From contig JBAYIS010000001.1 of the NCBI GenBank assembly GCA_041665525.1, positions 301,719 through 365,718 on the forward strand: a DNA stretch of 64,000 nt, given 5' to 3'. Below, one piece after another: positions 58,510 through 64,000 of this stretch. Source of the stretch: UBA8401 sp041665525. Its GTDB lineage: Bacteria; Bacteroidota; Ignavibacteria; UBA10030; UBA8401. Positions within the stretch are counted from its first letter, which is position 1. Every line of letters begins with the position of its first letter. Position numbers and translations under genes: made by a program. The notes under the pieces were generated by a model. That model did no database searches. It had not been told where the DNA came from and was given only the letters and a program-made list of their open reading frames with translations.

Positions 58510-61500
58510 ATGAATATCTCAATAGTACGATGGTTATGCTTTGTGCCGTTCCTGTTTGCCGCCGCGCAGACTCCTTCGACCATACAGGTTGAAACATTTA
58601 CCTTTTCTTTGCCCAGCGATTCCGTTTCGGTTCAACTCTCCAAAGGTTTTATCATCGAATCATCACTGGCCGTTCGTATTGATTCCATACTAACGAAGAA
58701 CTATAATTTTCAACGTTCGACTGGAAATCTGACCGTCTTCATGGATTCTGCACAACTTGTTCCATTCTCTGTTGTTGTTTCGTATTCGCACCTTCCGCTT
58801 AATTTAAAACCGTCATACCACCTCCGTACATTGGTCTTTCGATCCGATACTGTTGAAAAAGGAAAACAACATATTGTTGTAACACGGTCAGAAGGTGTGT
58901 TGACGAATATGTTCGGACCGGAACTTTCAAAAAGCGGTTCAATCAGTAGGGGATTCCTTGTTGGCTCAAACAGGGACCTAACGTTAAGTTCCGGTTTCAG
59001 ATTACAAATGGCAGGAAAGCTCTCCGACGATATCGACATTCTAGCGGCATTAACTGACGAAAATACTCCTATCCAACCGCAGGGAAATACACAAACGCTG
59101 CAAGAAATCGATAATGTGTTTGTGGAAATTAAAAGTCCCATTTACACTGCAACATTGGGGGACTTTCAATTCTCCGCACGGTCCGGTGAGTTCGTGAATA
59201 TAAATCGGAAATTACAAGGGGCAAAACTGTTGGCGGACTATCAAACGATGACGCCAAAAAGTACGTTACAGGTGACCGGTGCAACCAGCAGGGGAAAATT
59301 CAATACGAACCAACTTCAGGGTATTGAAGGTGTTCAAGGACCGTACCGGTTAACTGGGAAGAATAATGAACGAGCGATTATTGTCATTGCAGGGAGTGAA
59401 AAAGTATACGTGGATGGTGAAACAATGGTTCGAGGAGACAACAACGATTATTCCATCGACTATGGTTCTGCGGAAGTGACATTCTCCACGCGCCGATTGA
59501 TTACCGGTGCTTCGCGCATCGTAATCGATTTTGAATATTCGGACAGACAGTTTACCAGGAACTTTGTCGGCGTGGATGCTACTGCTTCTTTGTCGAATAA
59601 TTTATCCATTCAAACGAACTATTTCCGCGAGGGAGATGACCCGGATGCGCCGATTGATATTTCACTGAGCGAAAATGATAAGGCGATTCTCAGTCAATCA
59701 GGAAATACTGTCGCTGCAAAACCAGGAGCTATTTTTGTCGGAATTGATTCGCTCGGAATTGGAAAAGGAAATTATACCGCGATAGATTCGTCTGTTGATG
59801 GCAATATCATCCGAATCTATCGGTTCGAACAAAACACACCCTTGGCTCTCTATAATGTAAATTTTTCTCCTGTCGGATTTGGAAATGGTGATTATATCAG
59901 GGAAGGAATAGGAAGATACCGATTTGTCGGAATCGCAGCGGGACAGTATGCTCCCGTCATCATCCTTCCGACTGCACAACTCCATCAAGTGTATTCCGTC
60001 GGAGCAAAAGTAGGTTTGGTACAGAACCTGGTATTTGAAGGAGAATATGCAGCGAGTAATTTCGATCAAAACAGATTCTCTGTGATAGGCGATAATACTA
60101 ATACTGGGGGTGCCGCTCGATTCTTGCTCACCTACAGTCCAAAATCACTTCGCATCGGCACAATTAACATAGGGAGTATCGATATCTCGCTGTATGAGCG
60201 GTTCAAACAAAAGAGATTTCTTTCACTGGACCGTACTGACGAAGTGGAGTTCGGAAGGAAATGGAGCACCGACAGTTTGTCCGCATCAGGTCAAGCCGAT
60301 GAAGAACTCAGGGAAGGTCGCATTACTTATCGGCCTGTAGAGGTTCTATCGATCTCATCCGGAATCGGCACGCTCGAAAGGAGCAACGCGTTTTCTTCGT
60401 TACGGTACGATGCGTTGATCGATCTGAAGGATAAACGGTATCCTTTTGTCTCATATTATATTGAAAATATCAGCGGTGAAGAACGACAGCTCCGTATTTC
60501 TAATGAGTGGATCCGACAAAAAGGGTCAACAGAATATACCATAGGAATGATCACTCCATCAATGAGATATGAAAATGAACACCGATCAGTCCGTAATGAT
60601 ATAAACGATTCGCTTGAATCTTCGAGCTATGCTTTTTCATTGTTTTCTCCGAAACTGTCGGCGGCGAATGTTTTTGGCATAGACGCATCTTCAGAGTTTG
60701 AATGGAGAAATGACGATGCTGTTGTGACAGGTTTTTTAATTCCACAATCCACTTCATTCACGCAAAGCTATGCAGCAGCCATTCGCGAAGTACAGAATTT
60801 TACTGCTTCGGCCATCGTTACACTTCGTGAAAAGCGTTTTGAAAGAGAATTTCAAGCGAATAATACCAATCAACAAACGACATTGATCAAGATTCTTTCC
60901 CGGTACCGGCCATTCTCGCAAGGATTGGACATCGACCTATTGTATGACGCAGCAGCCCAGAGAACAGCGAAACTAGAACGGATATTCTATAAAGTCCGTA
61001 AAGGAGAAGGGCAATTCGTTTGGACCGATGCGAACGGAAATGGGACCGTCGATCTGAATGATGAACGGGAATTTGTTCCAGACCGGTATGATGGCGAATA
61101 TATTGCATTGACTTTAAATTCCGATCAGTTAGTCCCTATCATTAGTTTAAAAGCATCATCACGGATCAAAATCGAACCTTCCCGTTTTTTGAAGAATCCG
61201 TCATCTGCAATTGAAAAGTTCGTGACGATATTCTCAACAGAGACATTCGCACGTTTAGAAGAACGAAGCACAGAACAACGGACAGAGAAGATCTATCTGA
61301 TGGACTTGAGTGCATTCCTTAATCCGGCATCGACACAAATGGGAGTCCAATTCTTTCAACAAGATTTGTTTTTATTCGAATACCGTCCGGAATATTCGTT
61401 TCGATTTCGCTTCAATCAGCGAAACGGTTTAAGCCAGTTTGCATCTGGTTCAGAAAGAAATTATTCCAGGGAGCGCTCACTTCGTTCTCGATTCCTGGTC

Positions 61501-61992
61501 TCCAATGAAATCGCAAATCAAACAGATGTTATTTTTAAAGATGATAATGCCGTTTCTACATCCAGAATAAATCCATCCCGCCGGATAACGAACATTGCAC
61601 TTATTACAGACCTCACATATCGACCCGAAGCGAATATCGAAGTTGGAGTAAAGATTGAAACCAATCAGGCAGAGGACCGCGGAAGCGGGAGAGCAGTAGT
61701 TGCAGATTACAATGGACAATCAGTTCGCGTTGTCTACGGATTTATCGGAAACGGACAGTTACGGACAGAATTTTCTCGCGAAGAAGTGCTGCTCGGCGGG
61801 CTGCTGTTAGGTTACCAACCGCCGTTTGAGTTAACAGCTGGAAGAGATTTCGGCAAGAACTATTTGTGGAGTGTCTCATCTGAATATCGAATGGGTGGGA
61901 ATGTCCAATTTTCACTTCAATATACCGGCAGGACGACATCACGAACTATCGTTGTCCACACAGGAAAAATGGAGGTTCGCGCTTTTTTCTAA
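58510..61992 (+). CDS. Very large predicted outer-membrane/surface protein, family unknown
   Basis: A 1160-residue protein from ATG 58510 (signal MNISIVRWLCFVPFLFAAAQ). A TTG five codons upstream is an alternative start. After a beta-rich N-terminal domain (about 25-150) comes the segment SGSISRGFLVGSNRDLTLSS, then LAALTDENTPIQPQGNTQTL and TLGDFQFSARSGEF. The remaining ~850 residues alternate strands with frequent aromatic girdles and end in Phe (MEVRAFF), as in a large outer-membrane barrel. The start of the barrel faintly resembles parts of SprA-type gliding/secretion proteins, but it is much shorter and I do not assign it. It lies between tRNA-Leu and rimP. Confidence 0.65.
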   Translation: MNISIVRWLCFVPFLFAAAQTPSTIQVETFTFSLPSDSVSVQLSKGFIIESSLAVRIDSILTKNYNFQRSTGNLTVFMDSAQLVPFSVVVSYSHLPLNLKPSYHLRTLVFRSDTVEKGKQHIVVTRSEGVLTNMFGPELSKSGSISRGFLVGSNRDLTLSSGFRLQMAGKLSDDIDILAALTDENTPIQPQGNTQTLQEIDNVFVEIKSPIYTATLGDFQFSARSGEFVNINRKLQGAKLLADYQTMTPKSTLQVTGATSRGKFNTNQLQGIEGVQGPYRLTGKNNERAIIVIAGSEKVYVDGETMVRGDNNDYSIDYGSAEVTFSTRRLITGASRIVIDFEYSDRQFTRNFVGVDATASLSNNLSIQTNYFREGDDPDAPIDISLSENDKAILSQSGNTVAAKPGAIFVGIDSLGIGKGNYTAIDSSVDGNIIRIYRFEQNTPLALYNVNFSPVGFGNGDYIREGIGRYRFVGIAAGQYAPVIILPTAQLHQVYSVGAKVGLVQNLVFEGEYAASNFDQNRFSVIGDNTNTGGAARFLLTYSPKSLRIGTINIGSIDISLYERFKQKRFLSLDRTDEVEFGRKWSTDSLSASGQADEELREGRITYRPVEVLSISSGIGTLERSNAFSSLRYDALIDLKDKRYPFVSYYIENISGEERQLRISNEWIRQKGSTEYTIGMITPSMRYENEHRSVRNDINDSLESSSYAFSLFSPKLSAANVFGIDASSEFEWRNDDAVVTGFLIPQSTSFTQSYAAAIREVQNFTASAIVTLREKRFEREFQANNTNQQTTLIKILSRYRPFSQGLDIDLLYDAAAQRTAKLERIFYKVRKGEGQFVWTDANGNGTVDLNDEREFVPDRYDGEYIALTLNSDQLVPIISLKASSRIKIEPSRFLKNPSSAIEKFVTIFSTETFARLEERSTEQRTEKIYLMDLSAFLNPASTQMGVQFFQQDLFLFEYRPEYSFRFRFNQRNGLSQFASGSERNYSRERSLRSRFLVSNEIANQTDVIFKDDNAVSTSRINPSRRITNIALITDLTYRPEANIEVGVKIETNQAEDRGSGRAVVADYNGQSVRVVYGFIGNGQLRTEFSREEVLLGGLLLGYQPPFELTAGRDFGKNYLWSVSSEYRMGGNVQFSLQYTGRTTSRTIVVHTGKMEVRAFF

Positions 61993-62069
61993 AAGTCCGC
62001 CCGCGAGTACAACCCTTTGCAGAGGAAAGAAGTTAAAAGATCTGAAATAAACCAAAAGAAGGAAATATC

Positions 62070-62100
62070 TTGCGGTTAGTGAGAAAGAATGTTATATTTG
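62070..62100 (+). promoter_or_regulatory. Promoter of the rimP-nusA-infB operon
   Basis: TTG (62070-62072), 20-base spacer, TATATTTG (62093-62100). It lies 54 bases before rimP and immediately upstream of a terminator-type hairpin. Confidence 0.8.
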
Positions 62101-62107
62101 TGCAGTC

Positions 62108-62138
62108 AAAGTCCCGCCTCAATTGCGGGACTTTTTTT
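62108..62138 (+). terminator. Terminator-type hairpin in the rimP leader
   Basis: Perfect 10-base inverted repeat AAAGTCCCGC (62108-62117) / GCGGGACTTT (62125-62134), 7-base loop, followed by a run giving eight T in all. It lies between the rimP promoter and the rimP ATG (62154), so it can act as an attenuator as well as terminating the upstream gene. Confidence 0.85.
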
Positions 62139-62153
62139 TGGTAGAAACTGTGT

Positions 62154-62609
62154 ATGCCCTCAATTCCCGAAAAAATACAGGAAATCCTTCAACCCATCAT
62201 TGATGAATCCAATTCGTTTATCGTTGAAATTGTGCTGCGCGGCGAACGGACAAGCAAAGTGATCGAAGTTTATGTCGATTCCGAAAAGGGCATTTCTCTT
62301 GAAGAGTGCTCCGATATCAGCAGGAAGTTATCTGAAAAATTAGATGAACTGGATCTGATACCAGGAAGATACCGGTTGGACGTTTCCTCTCCGGGATTGG
62401 ACAGGCCGTTAAAACTGTTCCGGCAGTACGCAAAAAATGTCGGTCGCGACTGTAAGGTAAAATATACAGCGGATGGAAAAAAAAATATTCAAGAAGGGGT
62501 TCTTGAACAAGCCACCGCTTCGAAGATCGTGATCAAGAAAAGTGGAAAACTGTTTGAGATACCGTTTTCCGCGATCAGTGAAACTTATATCATACCTCGA
62601 ATCAAGTAA
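62154..62609 (+). CDS. rimP: Ribosome maturation factor RimP
   Basis: A 151-residue two-domain protein. The N-terminal alpha/beta domain includes IVEIVLRGERTSKVIEVYVD and ISLEECSDISRKLSEKLDEL; the family signature YRLDVSSPGLDRPLK follows (about residues 66-80); the C-terminal Sm-like barrel begins near ARKY-like GRDCKVKYTADGKKN. It assists maturation of the 30S subunit. Order rimP-nusA-infB is conserved across bacteria. Gap to nusA is 26 bases. Confidence 0.95.
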   Translation: MPSIPEKIQEILQPIIDESNSFIVEIVLRGERTSKVIEVYVDSEKGISLEECSDISRKLSEKLDELDLIPGRYRLDVSSPGLDRPLKLFRQYAKNVGRDCKVKYTADGKKNIQEGVLEQATASKIVIKKSGKLFEIPFSAISETYIIPRIK

Positions 62610-62635
62610 GAAGTAAAACTTTTGGGAGAAGTACA

Positions 62636-63928
62636 ATGAATCATGAGATTGTCGAATCGTTTTCCGGCTTAGTGCGGGATAAAAGTATTGACAAGGACAT
62701 TTTGGCCGGAATCGTCGAAGATATCTTCGGAATGATGGTGCGGAAGAAATACGGCCTTGATGCAAAATTTGACGTTGTCGTCAATATGGACAAAGGAGAT
62801 ATCGAAATCTATCTCGAACGACAGATCGTTGAAACAGTGGAGAATCCGGCAACGCAGGTAGATGTCGAGACAGCACGGAAAATGTCCGGCGAAGAACTGG
62901 AAGTCGGCGAAGAATATGTAGAGATCATTCCGCTTGCCCAATTCGGTCGGCGGTTGGTAACGACGGCAAAACAAAACTTTACGCAGCGAATCAAGGAGAT
63001 AGAGAAAGAGCTCATATTCAGCGAATATTCCAATTCGCTGGGAGAGATTGTTGTCGGCGAAGTATACCAGATTCGTAATAACGATCTGCTGATAATGCAC
63101 AACAAGAACGAATTGCTGCTTCCACGCAGCGAGCAGATCCCGAAAGAGCGCTTCAAAAAAGGAGACACCGTTCGCGGTGTAGTGAAGGAAGTCCGGAAGA
63201 ACGCCAGCAATCCTGTCGTTATCGTTTCACGCACGGATGCGCGATTCCTGGAGCGCTTGTTTGAATTGGAGATTCCGGAAGTGTATGACGGCATCATCGA
63301 GATTAAAAGCATTGCACGTGAACCCGGTGAACGGGCAAAAGTTGCAGTGGAATCATCCGATGATAGGATCGATGCGGTCGGCGCTTGCGTTGGTATGAAA
63401 GGCGTCCGTATCCATGCTATCGTCCGTGAATTGAACAATGAAAATATCGATGTGATCAATTTCAGCGATGACAAGGCTACCTTCATCACTCGGGCACTCG
63501 CACCGGCAAAATTGAAAAACATTGTGCTTGATAAAGAAAACAACAAGGCGACCGTCACGGTGGAAGAATCGCAAGTTTCCATGGCGATCGGCAAAGGCGG
63601 ACAAAATATCCGCCTTGCAAGTAAGTTGACCGGATTTGACATCCAGCTGGTGAAGGAGGGAAGTGAATACGATATCGACCTTGAGGAATTTAAAGAAGAA
63701 CTCGGGGATGATCTGTATAACAAATTTGTCGAAGCAGGATACGAAACAGCAAAAGAAGTCATCGATGCTGAATTCGATTATCTGCTGCAGGAGATCGGCG
63801 CAGAAGAAGAGAAACTGAAAGAGATCGTCGCCCTGATCAAAAAAGAATACGAAGAAGCAGAAGTTGACGAAGATGAGGATGACGAAGAAGAATCCGAAAG
63901 TACGGAAACTGAAAAATCTGCATCATAA
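62636..63928 (+). CDS. nusA: Transcription elongation factor NusA
   Basis: A 430-residue protein with the NusA N-terminal RNAP-binding domain (IVESFSGLVRDKSIDKDIL), S1 domain (about 135-200, LGEIVVGEVYQIRNNDLLI), KH1 and KH2 domains (about 200-345; ARFLERLFELEIPEVYDGI, GACVGMKGVRIHAIVREL, SMAIGKGGQNIRLASKLTG). The end is a strongly acidic tail of Glu, Asp and Ser, in place of the E. coli acidic repeats. The ribosome site TTTGGGAGAAGTACA precedes ATG. It is followed by infB after 25 bases. Confidence 0.97.
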   Translation: MNHEIVESFSGLVRDKSIDKDILAGIVEDIFGMMVRKKYGLDAKFDVVVNMDKGDIEIYLERQIVETVENPATQVDVETARKMSGEELEVGEEYVEIIPLAQFGRRLVTTAKQNFTQRIKEIEKELIFSEYSNSLGEIVVGEVYQIRNNDLLIMHNKNELLLPRSEQIPKERFKKGDTVRGVVKEVRKNASNPVVIVSRTDARFLERLFELEIPEVYDGIIEIKSIAREPGERAKVAVESSDDRIDAVGACVGMKGVRIHAIVRELNNENIDVINFSDDKATFITRALAPAKLKNIVLDKENNKATVTVEESQVSMAIGKGGQNIRLASKLTGFDIQLVKEGSEYDIDLEEFKEELGDDLYNKFVEAGYETAKEVIDAEFDYLLQEIGAEEEKLKEIVALIKKEYEEAEVDEDEDDEEESESTETEKSAS

Positions 63929-63953
63929 CGTTGCTTTATACTAAAGGGAACTA

Positions 63954-64000
63954 ATGTCCGAAGCAGTAAAAAAAGTAAAAGTCAAAGATGTCGCAAAGGA
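63954..64000 (+). CDS. infB: Translation initiation factor IF-2, N-terminal start only
   Basis: Only the first 15 codons are in the window: MSEAVKKVKVKDVAK. The Lys/Val-rich beginning 'KVKDVAKE-like' is the common start of IF-2, and the gene sits directly after nusA with a ribosome site (AAAGGGAACTA). The gene continues past the window edge. Confidence 0.8.
   Translation, partial: MSEAVKKVKVKDVAK

Overview
The window looks like a chromosomal segment of a Gram-negative bacterium of the Bacteroidota/Chlorobiota (FCB) group, most like the Ignavibacteria-type lineages. The evidence is a subtilase ending in the type IX secretion sorting tail (NLAQNYPNPFNPSTT), a TonB-dependent receptor and other predicted outer-membrane barrels, a type III glutamine synthetase, a bacillithiol-type deacetylase (BshB1), and several promoters of the form TTG-N19/20-TATATTTG, the Bacteroidota sigma-factor style. 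The taxonomic call is inference from these family signatures; there is no rRNA gene in the window.

Layout. 1-3042: end of a cytochrome c maturation operon (ccmC fragment, ccmD, ccmE with a Cys-type haem-binding motif, ccmF). 3093-4445 (minus): bshB1 and an FtrD/DUF2318-like membrane protein. 4515-8910: xseA-xseB-dxs-oxidoreductase operon. 8983-12133: ribD-ribE-PASTA protein-rpe operon. 12211-14892: Lrp-type regulator plus type III glutamine synthetase. 15009-18496: apt, tryptophanase, a zinc-ribbon/YIP1 membrane protein, a small protein and a hemerythrin. 18643-21369 (minus): WD40-like/M28 peptidase/PDZ protein. 21540-25283: haem A and haem O synthesis (ctaA, ctaB), a DUF420 protein and a POT-like transporter. 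25307-29484 (minus): nucleoside salvage (PNP, CNT transporter, thymidine kinase) and a metallophosphoesterase. 29575-32991: secG, a LPP20-like protein, tRNA-Lys, a hypothetical protein and nth.

33270-43811 is the most unusual part. It is a co-directional block of about a dozen signalling genes: a hybrid histidine kinase, a coiled-coil/TPR-like protein, two Roadblock/LC7 proteins, a free-standing CZB zinc-sensor domain, two free-standing Aer-type PAS domains, a PhnD-like binding protein without signal peptide, a response regulator with an extra domain, two unknown proteins and a small GTPase of the CvnD/MglA-like kind, followed by an HD-domain protein. Sensor domains that are usually fused inside chemoreceptors appear here as separate small proteins around a Roadblock-GTPase switch. 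I regard this as the best candidate for an undescribed system.

43897-57682: an outer-membrane protein, tyrosine phenol-lyase (minus), a lipocalin-like protein, a GlcD/GlcF-type oxidase pair, a T9SS-exported subtilase, a TonB-dependent receptor, a GC-rich palindromic intergenic element, a Tat-exported glycosylasparaginase-like protein and a HEAT-like exported protein (minus). 57683-64000: a gene-poor stretch, tRNA-Leu, a very large predicted surface protein and the start of the conserved rimP-nusA-infB operon.

Taken together the genes suggest a respiring cell with c-type and haem A/O cytochromes, amino-acid scavenging (two beta-eliminating lyases, peptidases, peptide-type transporter) and nucleoside salvage. 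All functional statements rest on motif recognition by eye; no database search was run.
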